DNA of 44,431 nt from JAKOVR01 sp031415655 (GCA_031415655.1 JANOSD010000209.1:1-44431); one strand, 5' to 3'; positions 33,049 to 41,761 are shown, counted from the first letter of the stretch. Numbers and translations are program-made. Notes: a model not told the origin generated them from the sequence alone.

Positions 33049-33606
33049 TCAGACCGTGCGGCCGAGAAACGCCGCCAGCTGATCGGCGTTCGACGCACCA
33101 CTCGGGGCGGGCTGCTCCAACCCGAAGACGTGCCCCTCTTCCGATCGGAATGCAGGCTGGATCATTCGGTGCGAGGCCGCAAGGATGCCAGCGGCAAGAT
33201 CGGGGTTGAGATCGGTGTTTTGACCCGTTGCTTTGGCAAGGTCCCAGCCGTGGGTAAACGTATCGGAGGTGGCCAGCCCGAGGAATGCCGATCCCGGCAT
33301 CGGCCCGAAGGGAAGGTTGAGAATCTTCTCCATCACCCCGTCGGCTTGGAACGCTCCCACACACCGACCAGCAGCGTCGTCGAACGCCGCCAAATAGTCG
33401 CCGGCGGCGTAGTCGGTGTCGTCGGCGGCGGGTGGGGACCCGAGCACACCGGCTTCGAAAAAGAGTTGACCACCAACCATGTGGTTGATCAGCGCACTGA
33501 CGTCCCACGAGGCGCATGGGGTACTCAATGCGAGCTGGTCGGCGGTGACGCCGGCAAGGATCTGCCGGGTGGACGCGATTGCGTCCTCGAGCTGCGATGT
33601 GGACAT
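33049..33606 (-). CDS. TIGR03086-type DinB/mycothiol-dependent maleylpyruvate isomerase-like protein
   Basis: 185 residues. The helical-bundle start LEDAIASTRQILAGVTADQL, then STPCASWDVSALINHMVGGQ (with the metal-binding His) and SDTFTHGWDLAKATGQ (second metal His region), match the actinobacterial TIGR03086 family in the DinB/MPI superfamily. Members bind a metal through three His and are thought to act in mycothiol-dependent reactions or detoxification. It is followed 17 bp upstream by the GNAT gene on the same strand, probably one transcript. Specific substrate unknown. Confidence 0.87.
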   Translation of the reverse strand: MSTSQLEDAIASTRQILAGVTADQLALSTPCASWDVSALINHMVGGQLFFEAGVLGSPPAADDTDYAAGDYLAAFDDAAGRCVGAFQADGVMEKILNLPFGPMPGSAFLGLATSDTFTHGWDLAKATGQNTDLNPDLAAGILAASHRMIQPAFRSEEGHVFGLEQPAPSGASNADQLAAFLGRTV

Positions 33607-33623
33607 GGGTTTCCTCGCTTGTT

Positions 33624-34100
33624 TCAGGAATGAGTTTCGGCCGGTGAGGGTACCGCAGACACACCAAGCTCTCCCGAGGTGAGCCAGCGTGAGAGGACCG
33701 CGACATCCTCGACGGAGTAGCCCGCTCGTTGATAGAAGCCGACTACTGCGTGATTGTCTCGCCGCACCATGAGCTCAACCTTCGGCGCACCGGCATCGAC
33801 CAACCATTGCTCCGCCCCCGCCAGCAGCGCCGCGCCCAACCCCGAACCTTGCCGCGAGGGATCAACGGCCAAGTAGTACACCCAGCCGCGATGCCCGTCG
33901 TAGCCTGCCATTGCTGTGCCGACCAGCACACCCTCGCCCGGCGCGCCATGTTGATACATGCCGAGAACCGTTGACGACGGACCGGTAACGGCACGCACGA
34001 AGTCCGCCATCGGATCGTTCCACGGACGGGTAAGCCCGACCTGCTCCCAGAGGGCGACGGCTTGCGGTCCGTCGGCGAGCGTCAGTAGCCGAATCGTCAT
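33624..34100 (-). CDS. GNAT N-acetyltransferase, YpeA-like
   Basis: 158 residues. The start TIRLLTLADGPQAVALWEQV and the RPWNDP sequence (about residue 25) resemble YpeA-type acetyltransferases. The acetyl-CoA-binding motif A is YYLAVDPSRQGSGLGAALL (R-x-x-G-x-G/A), followed by KVELMVRRDNHAVVGFYQRAGY, the usual motif B. It transfers an acetyl group from acetyl-CoA; the acceptor cannot be told. It lies directly upstream of the TIGR03086-type gene. Confidence 0.9.
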   Translation of the reverse strand: MTIRLLTLADGPQAVALWEQVGLTRPWNDPMADFVRAVTGPSSTVLGMYQHGAPGEGVLVGTAMAGYDGHRGWVYYLAVDPSRQGSGLGAALLAGAEQWLVDAGAPKVELMVRRDNHAVVGFYQRAGYSVEDVAVLSRWLTSGELGVSAVPSPAETHS

Positions 34101-34311
34101 CGAGTCAGCTCGCCGCGAGGGCGGCCCGGGGCGCGGCTACCTGGATCTTGATCATGCGCATCATGGCATGCATGACACCGCTGGCGACATCGCACGTGTG
34201 GAGCCTTCATTGACGAGTGCGAAGCGGCGCCTGTCGATTGAAAAGTGACGGATAGACGGCGCCTTCCGGCAGCAGCGGTCGACCCGAACCTTGCCGCTAC
34301 GGTCACCGACC

Positions 34312-34611
34312 ATGTCGATCACCCTGTGCGTGCTGCTGTGGCCTCATCCCAACGGCGAGAACGAACTGATCCGCTACGAAAGCCGGTTGCTCGGGCTCCT
34401 GACGGATCATGGTGGTCGGGTCATCGAACGGGTTCGCGCCATCAACAGCGGCGGCACCAACAACGACCAGCCGTTCGAGTGCCACCTCATCGAGTTCGAA
34501 TCAGAGAGCGGGTTATCTCGTTACCTCGTTGACGAGCGGCGGGTTGCCATGACGGACGAGCACGACGACGCCATCGCTCGTACCCAGGTATTTCGCGTGG
34601 ATCGGGTATGA
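34312..34611 (+). CDS. small dimeric alpha/beta-barrel-like protein
   Basis: 99 residues. The order strand-helix-strand-strand-helix-strand (SITLCVLLWPH, ENELIRYESRLLGLLTDHGG, RVIERVRAIN, FECHLIEFESESGLSRYLVDE, RTQVFRVDRV) is that of DUF1330/Dabb-like ferredoxin-fold dimers. No catalytic residues can be assigned. ATG 34312 is chosen because the protein's first strand starts there; no clear ribosome-binding site. A stand-alone gene between the GNAT gene (divergent) and the Tat-exported protein. Confidence 0.65.
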   Translation: MSITLCVLLWPHPNGENELIRYESRLLGLLTDHGGRVIERVRAINSGGTNNDQPFECHLIEFESESGLSRYLVDERRVAMTDEHDDAIARTQVFRVDRV

Positions 34612-34709
34612 GGAAACACTCACTATTCGTTTGACTCGACGGCCTCACACCCTTGCGAACAACGCCGTGGGAGTAACATGATCGAGACGGAAAAGCACGG
34701 GAGCGAAAC

Positions 34710-35174
34710 ATGACCAGCGAACGCCACGACGGAGCTAGCACCCAGGACGATGGGCACCAACACGTCAACCGACGACGCATGCTCGGCCTGGCGGCGGCAG
34801 CAACCGCCGGAACGTGGGTCGCACCAGCGGTGTTGTCGTCCCCCGCCCAGGCACAAGGCACGATTGCCCCTCCCGGGTCCGCTCGACTCAGCGGCCCCTT
34901 CTGCGGCGGCCAACTTGGCCAGACCTCCGCACGGGTGTGGGGTACGGCTCCGAACGGTCCGCCCAACGGCAACGCGCCGGTGCTCGCCGAGGATCCCAAC
35001 GTGTCCGGCCAGCAAGCGGCTTACACGCTCCAGTTCTCCGTTCCCGGGCTGTATGACATCTTTTCGGAGTTGACGAACGGCCCGGGGCCGCCTTTCGGTC
35101 GCCAGTTTCACGGCACGATCAACGTCCCCGCCGGGACCACCTTTCTGCCGCTGTTCAGCTTTTCCTGCCCGTAG
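34710..35174 (+). CDS. Tat-exported protein of unknown function
   Basis: 154 residues. The N-terminus NRRRMLGLAAAATAGTWVAP then AVLSSPAQAQG is a twin-arginine signal with a hydrophobic core and an A-x-A cleavage site (about residue 48). The mature part is about 105 residues, rich in Gly/Pro, with FCGGQL near the start and FSFSCP at the end, so two cysteines could form a disulfide. ATG 34710 is preceded by GGGAG eight bases upstream. Proteins of this shape (Tat signal, short beta domain) are common in acidimicrobial and other actinobacterial genomes and I cannot name a family. Confidence 0.75.
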   Translation: MTSERHDGASTQDDGHQHVNRRRMLGLAAAATAGTWVAPAVLSSPAQAQGTIAPPGSARLSGPFCGGQLGQTSARVWGTAPNGPPNGNAPVLAEDPNVSGQQAAYTLQFSVPGLYDIFSELTNGPGPPFGRQFHGTINVPAGTTFLPLFSFSCP

Positions 35175-35255
35175 CCAATACGGCAACATGCCGGACAAAT
35201 ACGCCGGTTCGGTATGGTCCTGCGGTGAGCCAAATCCTCGGCGAGCGCGGAGCTG

Positions 35256-35910
35256 ATGGGCTCGACGTGTCGTTCCGACATCTGCCTCATCGTTGGCGGC
35301 CCCGCCGGTACGACGGTGGCGCTGGCATTGGCGAGAACCGGCTCGGCGACAGTGCTCCTCGTAAAAAACGGTGGCTGGTGGCACGAGCCGGAGACCGAGC
35401 CTCTGAACTCCGCCGAGATCGTCGGCCGCAACCAATCACTGGGGGTTCAACTCGCCGCAATGGTAGGCGCGCATCCTCTGCTCGATTTCGGTCAGAAGCT
35501 GACCACAGCGAGCGGGCAACAGCAGATCACGCGTCTCGGTTCGGAGGATCTGCCCGAAAGCAGGGGCCGGCACCTCTCCGCGTCATGCCTACCTCAGCCA
35601 GGCGCCACTCGACCCGGGCGGCGGACAAGAGGTTGGCGCGACGGCACGGAACATGACAGGCGCGCAGATCCAACTCACGGCCGACCGCTTCGCGAACACC
35701 GCCGGCCGATGCGAGACGCCACGTATCCCCATGGTTCCGAACGATGTGGGCCCAAAAGCATCAGCCACTACCAAGAACTGGGCACTCAGGTTGCGTCGAC
35801 GAGTCATTGCGGACTCCCTCCCCGTAGACCTCGGAAACCCGACGCTCGCCGACATCTCTCGCGATGCACAACCGGATGCTGTCCGCTTTTCCCACCGTGC
35901 GGCACGGTAG
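35256..35910 (+). pseudogene. degraded FAD-dependent (GMC-like) oxidoreductase
   Basis: The frame at 35256 reads SDICLIVGGPAGTTVALALA and continues RTGSATVLLVKNGGWWHEPE, then PLNSAEIVGR. This matches the FAD-binding Rossmann start of GMC-like oxidoreductases (D-x-CIVGGGPAG-TTVALALA; later the second-strand glycine pair before an aromatic). One Gly of GxGxxG is lost (VGGPAG). After about residue 60 no recognisable domain follows, although the frame stays open. Further on another frame (around 35820-35860) contains DLGNPTLADI, faintly like the GMC C-terminal GxANPTL motif. I read it as a decayed gene with most of its interior deleted. From there to 36000 nothing else is visible. Confidence 0.5.
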
Positions 35911-35999
35911 ACAACCCCGCCGACGAAGGGTGCTGGGTTGAGGAGCCGGCGCGAGCTACGACCGCCGGACAGGCCGAGACTCTGGACCTGTAAGTTGGC

Positions 36000-37310
36000 G
36001 TGGTGCTTCGGATCGACCGCCTCTCGTTGTTCAACTTCAGATCCTTCCAAGACGCAACTCTTGATCTCGAGGCCGACCTCACGCTGCTCGTCGCGGACAA
36101 CGGTGGCGGGAAGACCGCAGTGCTGGACGCAGCTGCGATCATGTTGGGATCGATCCTTAGTTCTGAAATTGCTAGGCGGATCGAGCGAGCGACGGCGCCG
36201 ACATTCGCACCCGGCGACGCCAATACTTTCGACGTTGGCGATCGCTACCGCGAACAGCGGTTCCCCGTGTCCGTCGAGGCGACCGGTCTGCTGGACGGCC
36301 AGCAAGCCCAATGGGGCCGTCAGCTCACGCGAAGCGGTGGCCGAACCACCACTGCGACTGCGCAGGCGGCGCGTATGTGGGGGGACGACCTTGTGCGTCG
36401 AACGGAATCTGACAGCTTCACTGGTGTACTCCCGGTAATCGCCTACTACGGGACAGGGCGCGTGCATCGCGATCTTCTTACGAAGGGTCGACCGTCACTG
36501 GGTAAGACAAGCCGACTCGCTGCCTATAGCGATTGCCTAGGAGGGTCCTCCAACTTCCGGGCAATGGTCGACTGGACAACGCGCACCGAATTCGATGCCG
36601 TCAAGAGTGGGAGCATGAGGTGGCGTCCGACGCTCGACTGCATTTACGGGGCAGTGCTCTCAATGCTGGAGCCACTCGAGGTGTCGTGGGTTGGCACAGA
36701 CCTTGAGCTTGGAGGAATCGCTATCCGCGGCCGGAGTGGCCTGCGTTCGATCACGGAGCTGTCGGACGGCTATCGAGCCATCCTTGCGCTTGTCGCCGAC
36801 CTTGCGTGGCGCTGCGGGCTTCTGAACTCGCACCTTGGCGCAAGGGCGGCAGTCGACGCCACTGGCATCGTGTTGATCGATGAGCTGGACATGCACCTTC
36901 ACCCATCCTGGCAAGCGCGAGTACTCCCGGATCTCTCCCGGACCTTTCCGAATATTCAGTTCGTCGTCACCACCCACAGTCCGTTCTTGGTCGGTTCGGT
37001 GCGAGAGAAGCACCTACGGCGTCTCGTCCGAACCAGCGAGGGCGTGGCCCATTGCGTTCCGGTGAACGTGCCGACCTGGGGGCGGTCTGTTGAATATCTG
37101 CTTGAGACGGTGTTGGGTGGTCCGGTTCGTGCCAGCGTTCCGCCAGCCGAGCGCCTCGCCGAACTCGGTGAAGCAGTTGCGAAAGGTGACGTCGATACTG
37201 CTGAGCCGCTTGCCGCTCAGGTGAGGGCAGACCTGGGATCCGACGTCGACGCGGTGCGGACCCTGCGTGCGCACGACCGCTTAGTTGAAGATCAACATGC
37301 GGCGAGTTGA
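36000..37310 (+). CDS. Septu-like PtuA: AAA/ABC-type ATPase of an anti-phage system
   Basis: 436 residues. The start LRIDRLSLFNFRSFQDATLD is the usual first strands of OLD/RecF-type AAA_15/21 ATPases. Walker A is ADNGGGKTA (residues about 32-40), the ABC signature is ITELSDGYRAILALVADLAW, Walker B is GIVLIDELDMHLHPSWQ and the H-loop is FVVTTHSPFLVGS. Between Walker A and the signature lies a helical insert, and about 80 residues of helix follow the H-loop. The closest pairing known is COG3950-type ATPase with an HNH protein, as in Septu (PtuA-PtuB), where the ATPase regulates the nuclease. The downstream HNH gene overlaps by 14 bp. Start is GTG at 36000 (or 36003); no ribosome-binding site. 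Base composition looks less GC-rich than the neighbours. Confidence 0.82.
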   Translation: MVLRIDRLSLFNFRSFQDATLDLEADLTLLVADNGGGKTAVLDAAAIMLGSILSSEIARRIERATAPTFAPGDANTFDVGDRYREQRFPVSVEATGLLDGQQAQWGRQLTRSGGRTTTATAQAARMWGDDLVRRTESDSFTGVLPVIAYYGTGRVHRDLLTKGRPSLGKTSRLAAYSDCLGGSSNFRAMVDWTTRTEFDAVKSGSMRWRPTLDCIYGAVLSMLEPLEVSWVGTDLELGGIAIRGRSGLRSITELSDGYRAILALVADLAWRCGLLNSHLGARAAVDATGIVLIDELDMHLHPSWQARVLPDLSRTFPNIQFVVTTHSPFLVGSVREKHLRRLVRTSEGVAHCVPVNVPTWGRSVEYLLETVLGGPVRASVPPAERLAELGEAVAKGDVDTAEPLAAQVRADLGSDVDAVRTLRAHDRLVEDQHAAS

Positions 37311-37917
37311 TCGGGGTCGAGAGCCGCGAGCGCTTCGGGCCCTTCTCCGCGTCGAGCCGGATGCTCGATGGGACAGCTCGGGACGCAACGAAGTTCACGA
37401 GAAGGTTCGAAGTCAACTGTACGCCGCGCAGCAGGGAATGTGTGCCTATTGCGAGCGGCCGGTCGCACTGGCAAAGCTCCGCATCGAACATGTGCATCCG
37501 CAAAACGCTGACCCCTGTTCCGCAAGGCCGAGTGGACACTATTTGTGGGCGAATCTCCTTGGTGTGTGCGGTGATCAACTGACCTGTGATGGGCCAAATG
37601 CCAAGGCCGGGAATCACCGCTGCGGAATATTTCTGTTTCCCGATGAGCTCAGCGCAGATGAAGAAGTCGTTGTGGTAAATGTCGCGAATGGCGAGTTGCT
37701 CCCGTCGCCCAACCTGGCCGCTGACCGCTTTGAACGTGTTATGGCCACCCTCGTTGGTCTTGGGTTGAACACCCCCGAATTGCGGGGCATGCGCCACCAG
37801 ATCTTGCGGCATATCGACAGCGCACGACTCGATGGGGTTACCGATGAGGAAATCGGATACGACCTCGTTGGACGCGGGTTCGCGACGGTTGTCGATAGCC
37901 AGCTTCGACTCCTGTAG
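37297..37917 (+). CDS. Septu-like PtuB: TIGR02646-type HNH endonuclease
   Basis: 206 residues. A helical lead (RSQLYAAQQGMCAYCERPV) ends in a CxxC knuckle, followed by the HNH signature RIEHVHPQN (catalytic His in EHV/I-x-PQ), then LWANLLGVCGDQLTCDGPNA with the second Cys pair region and HCG/HRCGI. This CxxC...IEHVxPQ...N-L...C pattern is that of TIGR02646 proteins, the PtuB nuclease of Septu and of the retron Ec78 system. No reverse transcriptase is nearby, so a stand-alone Septu-like pair is favoured. ATG 37297 overlaps the ptuA-like stop by 14 bp, so the two are translationally coupled. An in-frame TTG four codons earlier (37285) is the alternative start. Confidence 0.82.
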   Translation: MRRVDRGREPRALRALLRVEPDARWDSSGRNEVHEKVRSQLYAAQQGMCAYCERPVALAKLRIEHVHPQNADPCSARPSGHYLWANLLGVCGDQLTCDGPNAKAGNHRCGIFLFPDELSADEEVVVVNVANGELLPSPNLAADRFERVMATLVGLGLNTPELRGMRHQILRHIDSARLDGVTDEEIGYDLVGRGFATVVDSQLRLL

Positions 37918-38137
37918 CAATGGCGTAGGTCGCTGTGGTGCTCCGCTGATGGATTTCGCCGGGCCGGCGAGTCTGGGCCGATCGACCTCGCACGCCGCAA
38001 CGTCGCCAACGCTGGGAGCGAGCTTCGGGGAAAACACTCGTGGCCCGACTACAGGAGGTCGGCGCCACGGGATCCCCCACCACTCCCTCTCCTGGTCACG
38101 GGGCTGCGAGAGGGACGGATCTGGCCGCCTAGTCCCC

Positions 38138-38190
38138 GTCAGATCGAACCCTGTTAGATCGAACCACGTCAGATCGAACCCCGTCAGACG
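38138..38190. repeat. 15-bp tandem repeat at the 3' end of the dioxygenase remnant
   Basis: GTCAGATCGAACCCT, GTTAGATCGAACCAC, GTCAGATCGAACCCC and a partial GTCAGACG. On the minus strand these read LTGFD-LTWFD-LTGFD-LTG in frame with the dioxygenase. Confidence 0.9.
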
Positions 38191-39286
38191 ACGAGCGGCA
38201 CGTATTGCGAGGGGAAGTGCGACGGCACAAAGAACCACGACTCGATCGCATGGCGCACACCCGTTGAGCCCGGGTCGCACGCTGGTGCGATGCACGAAAC
38301 GTTCGTCGAACACCAAGGCGTCGCCGGGCGAGAACCTCGGTGTCGTGATGCCCACGTCGGCCGCCTCTCGATCGATCAGTTCTTCGCCGATCGAGTGGAG
38401 GAAGATGGAACCGGGACCCTCGGTGTCGAGCAGGTCGTGAAATCGTTTGGGCACCACGTCGAGGCCGGCGGTAGACGTATCGCCACCGCAGTCGCTCAGC
38501 GAAAGCCAGACGTTCAAGCTCCGCACCTCCGACCCGATGAACCGGCCGTCCTGATGCCAGGTGGGAGCGGACCCGACGAGCCGTCGGACGACAAACCTGT
38601 TGAACGTGAGAGCCGGCGGCTCCCCGAGGTATCCCGTGATGACATCGATCAGCCCGGCGTCGATGATCGCATCGACGAGATCGTGGAATAGCAGCGGCGC
38701 ATCGGCGGTGAGGATGCCACCCACCTCGGCAACCCACGCCCGTGAAACCTCGGTGCGCCCACCGAGCGGCACCAGCCGGTCGTACTGGGGCTTACCGAGC
38801 TCGAGATCGTCGGCCGCAACGGCGCGGTCCCGAGCCTCGATCGCCTCGTCGGCGCCATCCCGAAGCCGTTTGGCTCGATCGTCGGTGAGCAGCCCCCACA
38901 GGATGATTGCCGGTGACGAAGAACACTACTGCCGACGGTTTTGGCGTCGAAGTGGGAACTATGGTCGGCACCACGAGCGACTACCTCGCGGGGCGGCACG
39001 GGTGGACCCCATCTTGGACAAGTCCGGGAAGGAACGGGGAGCGCCGGGGAGCGGCGGGGAGCGGCGGGCGCCGCGGGGCTACGGATGCCGGCCACGACGG
39101 TCCGGCCGCTCGGCCGACGGAGACTTCCCGTTCGTCGAACGCCTTGTTCCGCACGTGCAGTAACCGCCGATCGAGGCGGGAGGAGCGGTCGACGGCCAAT
39201 GCCGCTCGCAACAAGTCGATGGCGTCGAGATAGCGGCCGTCATCCTCAGCGACGCGCGCTTGTTTCAGCAGCGACCGTTGATCCAT
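38138..39286 (-). pseudogene. phytanoyl-CoA dioxygenase (PhyH) family, frameshifted
   Basis: Three frames make up one protein. The first (from ATG 39286) reads MDQRSLLKQARVAEDDGRYL, LDAIDLLRAALAVDRSS, a short helical lead. Near 38985-39000 the frame changes to REVVARGADHSSHFDAKTVG and SSVLRH. Near 38915 it changes again to AIILWGLLTDDRAKRLRDG, which runs into the PhyH core: TWHQDGRF (H-x-D iron ligands), SLNVWLSLSDCGGDTS, and GDALVFDERFVHRTSVRPG (distal His and 2-oxoglutarate Arg). After that the sequence loses similarity, enters the 15-bp repeats, and the frame happens to remain open through the antisense of the ptuB-like gene to 36967. No normal start codon exists in the last frame before GTG 38772. 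Two frameshifts and a lost 3' end mark it as broken. Confidence 0.7.
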
Positions 39287-39313
39287 GACGAGCGTGGCAC
39301 CCATAGGGCAAAA

Positions 39314-40603
39314 CTAACGGACACCGCGACGACCAGTCGATCGCAACAACACCCAACCGGTGAGATGGTACGGCCGGATCAACGACGAATCGCCATCCCG
39401 GCGGCCGTAGATGCCGTGGTGCGGCGAGCAAAGCGTGCTGGCGAAACAGGCCAACAAAAAGGCGGCGGTGATCGGCCCAAACCCAAAGAGCTCGGCCGCC
39501 ATCACCGCGCAGGCCAACGGCGTGTTGGCCGCACCGGCGAAAACCGCGACGAACCCGAGAGCGGCAAACACCGCGATGGACTCGTGCGTCACGTCGGTGA
39601 GGCCGGCACCCAGCACGACTCCCAGCGTGGCTCCGATAACAAACAGCGGTGTCACCTCACCGCCGGGAAGGCCCGACCCCACGGACACCGACGTGAACAC
39701 AAGTTTGGCCGCAAACGACCAGGCGACCACACCCGAGCCACCGGTGAGGGCCCCGGCGATGAGCGGCTCCGACAGCCCGAGGTAGGCCGTCGTCCCGAGT
39801 GCCAACGTGAGCCCCACCACAATGGCGCCTCCCACCATCGGTCGCAGCGGGGGCCACCTCAGCCAGCGCCGGAACGCAGCGCGAAGACCATGGGTGAGGC
39901 CGATGAACGAAGCCGCGACCAAACCGCATACGACGCCCACGCCAACTGCGGACGCCAAAAGTACCGGTGTGAGACGGACCGACACCAGGCTCGGTGCCGC
40001 CATGTGGCCCACCCCGAGCACACGCACGATCCGGTCGCCAACGAACGACGCAACCACGGCCAGTGGCACCGCCGACCACGCCCGCCGTGATCGGGCCTGC
40101 ACCTCGATCGCAAAGACCACCCCCGCCAACGGCACGCCGAACACCGCACCAAATCCTCCGGCTACCGCAGCCACGAGCAAACGGCGGCGATCCTCACCGG
40201 TGATGCCCAGAACACGGTTGCCGAGATCGGTGAGGCTCCCCGTCATCTGGACTGCCGCGCCCTCCCGCCCCACCGACGCACCGAAAAGATGACTCACGAC
40301 CGTCCCCAAGAACACCGTGGGAGCGAGGCGGCGGGGCACCCATTCGGTAGGCGAATGAATCTCGTCGAGCAGGAGCGCACTTCCCTCCGCCGATCGCCCG
40401 CCGAGGTAGTGGTAGACCGAACCCACCACAAGGCCGGCTGCTGGCAAGAGCCACACCAACCAGCGATTCGCCACCCTCACGTCGGTGACGACACGAAGAG
40501 CAACCAGGAATGCGGCCGAGCTGACACCCGCCGCCACGCCGACGAGCGCACTGAGTCCGAGCAGCACCAGCCACCGAGCACGAGAGTCGAGGAGGCGGGG
40601 CAT
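39314..40603 (-). CDS. CLC-family anion transporter, fluoride-exporter (CLC-F) motif type
   Basis: About 429 residues with ten or more TM helices. The anion-path motifs are EGSALLLDEIHSP (where CLC-F proteins have GNNLIIDEIH and chloride CLCs have GSGIP), HLFGASVGREGAAVQMTGSL (gating Glu in GREG) and LPGGEVTPLFVIGATLG (CLC-F pattern GGEVTPLFxIGA, replacing GxFxP). This combination fits the F-/H+ antiporter clade better than chloride channels, although the first motif deviates (GSA for GNN). ATG 40603 is chosen; the longer frame to 40783 adds 60 polar residues and would overlap galE. No fluoride riboswitch is apparent in the 126-bp divergent region. Confidence 0.85.
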   Translation of the reverse strand: MPRLLDSRARWLVLLGLSALVGVAAGVSSAAFLVALRVVTDVRVANRWLVWLLPAAGLVVGSVYHYLGGRSAEGSALLLDEIHSPTEWVPRRLAPTVFLGTVVSHLFGASVGREGAAVQMTGSLTDLGNRVLGITGEDRRRLLVAAVAGGFGAVFGVPLAGVVFAIEVQARSRRAWSAVPLAVVASFVGDRIVRVLGVGHMAAPSLVSVRLTPVLLASAVGVGVVCGLVAASFIGLTHGLRAAFRRWLRWPPLRPMVGGAIVVGLTLALGTTAYLGLSEPLIAGALTGGSGVVAWSFAAKLVFTSVSVGSGLPGGEVTPLFVIGATLGVVLGAGLTDVTHESIAVFAALGFVAVFAGAANTPLACAVMAAELFGFGPITAAFLLACFASTLCSPHHGIYGRRDGDSSLIRPYHLTGWVLLRSTGRRGVR

Positions 40604-40729
40604 CGGGGTGAAGAAGAAACAGAACGTGAGGGCAGATCTTCCCTGGCATCGTCGCGTATCGGCAACGGAGTCGGCGACTATCACCGTCGGGTGACGATGA
40701 CGAGGGCGCGCACGCGATAGACAGAGCGG

Positions 40730-41761
40730 ATGTCCAACGGCACCCTTTTGCTCACCGGCGGCGCCGGCTACATCGGGAGTCACGCCTGCGTGGTGCTCGC
40801 CGAAGCCGGCTATCGCGTGATTGTGGTCGACGATCTCGTGAACAGCTCCGCTACCTCAATCGATCGTGTCCGCGAACTGGTGCCGGGGGCGTCAATCACC
40901 TTTCACCAGCTCGACCTTCGTGATACCGCCGGGCTCGACGCGATCGTCGCCGCCGAGACCATCGACGGCGTGATCCACTTCGCCGGACTCAAGGCCGTGG
41001 GCGAGTCGGCCGAACAACCGCTTCGGTATTACCAGGTGAACCTCGGCGCCACGATGAGCCTGCTCGAAGTACTCCAGCGGCGCGGCGTTCGACAGTTGGT
41101 GTTCTCGTCGTCGGCCACGGTGTACGGCATCCCCGACTCAGTGCCGATCGACGAGGCCGCTCCGTTGCGATGCACCAATCCATACGGCCGCACCAAGCTG
41201 ATGATCGAGGAGATGTTGGTGGACCTCGCCGCCAGCGATCCCGAGTGGCGCATCGCGCTGCTGCGGTACTTCAATCCCGTCGGGGCCCACCCGAGTGGTC
41301 GGATCGGCGAGGATCCCAATGGCATTCCCAACAACTTGATGCCCTATGTGATGCAAGTGGCGGTGGGACGGCGAGCGCAGCTCACCGTGTTCGGTGACGA
41401 CTACGAGACGCCGGATGGCACCGGTGTGCGCGACTACATCCACGTGATGGATCTCGTGGAGGGGCATCTGGCGGCGATACAGGCGCTCGATCAACTCACG
41501 GGCAGCCACGCCATAAACCTTGGAACGGGCACCGGATACTCCGTGCTCGACATGGTCCACGCGTCAGAGAAAGCCTCTGGTGTGGCCGTTCCGTACATCA
41601 TCGGTCCCCGGCGCCCAGGCGACTCCGCTTCGTCGTACTGCGATCCGGCGCTCGCTCGTGATCTCCTGGGTTGGGCGGCCAAACGCGGCCTCGACGAGAT
41701 GTGTGCCGACGCATGGCGCTGGCAATCGTGCAACCCAGATGGCTACGGCGTGACGAGCTGA
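40730..41761 (+). CDS. galE: UDP-glucose 4-epimerase
   Basis: 343 residues, extended SDR type. NAD-binding TGGAGYIGSHA (residues 9-19), VIHFAGLKAVGES, the catalytic Ser/Thr in VFSSSATVYG and Tyr-x3-Lys in NPYGRTKLMIEEML are all present. C-terminal blocks are RYFNPVGAHPSGRIGEDP, NNLMPYVMQVAVGRR and GTGVRDYIHVMDL. It interconverts UDP-glucose and UDP-galactose for cell-surface glycans. It is divergent from the CLC gene and its 3' end overlaps the convergent lytic transglycosylase gene by 19 bp. Confidence 0.95.
   Translation: MSNGTLLLTGGAGYIGSHACVVLAEAGYRVIVVDDLVNSSATSIDRVRELVPGASITFHQLDLRDTAGLDAIVAAETIDGVIHFAGLKAVGESAEQPLRYYQVNLGATMSLLEVLQRRGVRQLVFSSSATVYGIPDSVPIDEAAPLRCTNPYGRTKLMIEEMLVDLAASDPEWRIALLRYFNPVGAHPSGRIGEDPNGIPNNLMPYVMQVAVGRRAQLTVFGDDYETPDGTGVRDYIHVMDLVEGHLAAIQALDQLTGSHAINLGTGTGYSVLDMVHASEKASGVAVPYIIGPRRPGDSASSYCDPALARDLLGWAAKRGLDEMCADAWRWQSCNPDGYGVTS

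Noticed and set aside
34097..34306. Small minus-strand gene upstream of the GNAT gene
   Set aside because: Short frames there (for example one ending ..MMRMIKIQVAAPRAALAAS) have no ribosome-binding site and no family resemblance.
36000..37917. Retron Ec78-type system
   Set aside because: The ATPase/HNH pair also occurs in retrons, but no reverse transcriptase or msr-msd-like RNA is found in the flanks, so a stand-alone Septu-like pair is favoured.
38137..38190. Pentapeptide-repeat protein
   Set aside because: LTGFD units resemble pentapeptide repeats, but only three exist and they derive from a DNA tandem array in a broken gene.
36967..38772. 601-aa minus-strand frame as a single real protein
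   Set aside because: Only the first about 195 residues match PhyH; the rest is antisense to the well-supported HNH and ATPase genes.
40604..40729. Fluoride riboswitch before the CLC gene
   Set aside because: The intergenic sequence was read on the minus strand; the conserved GGNGATGG and GCTGATG blocks of the crcB motif are not there.
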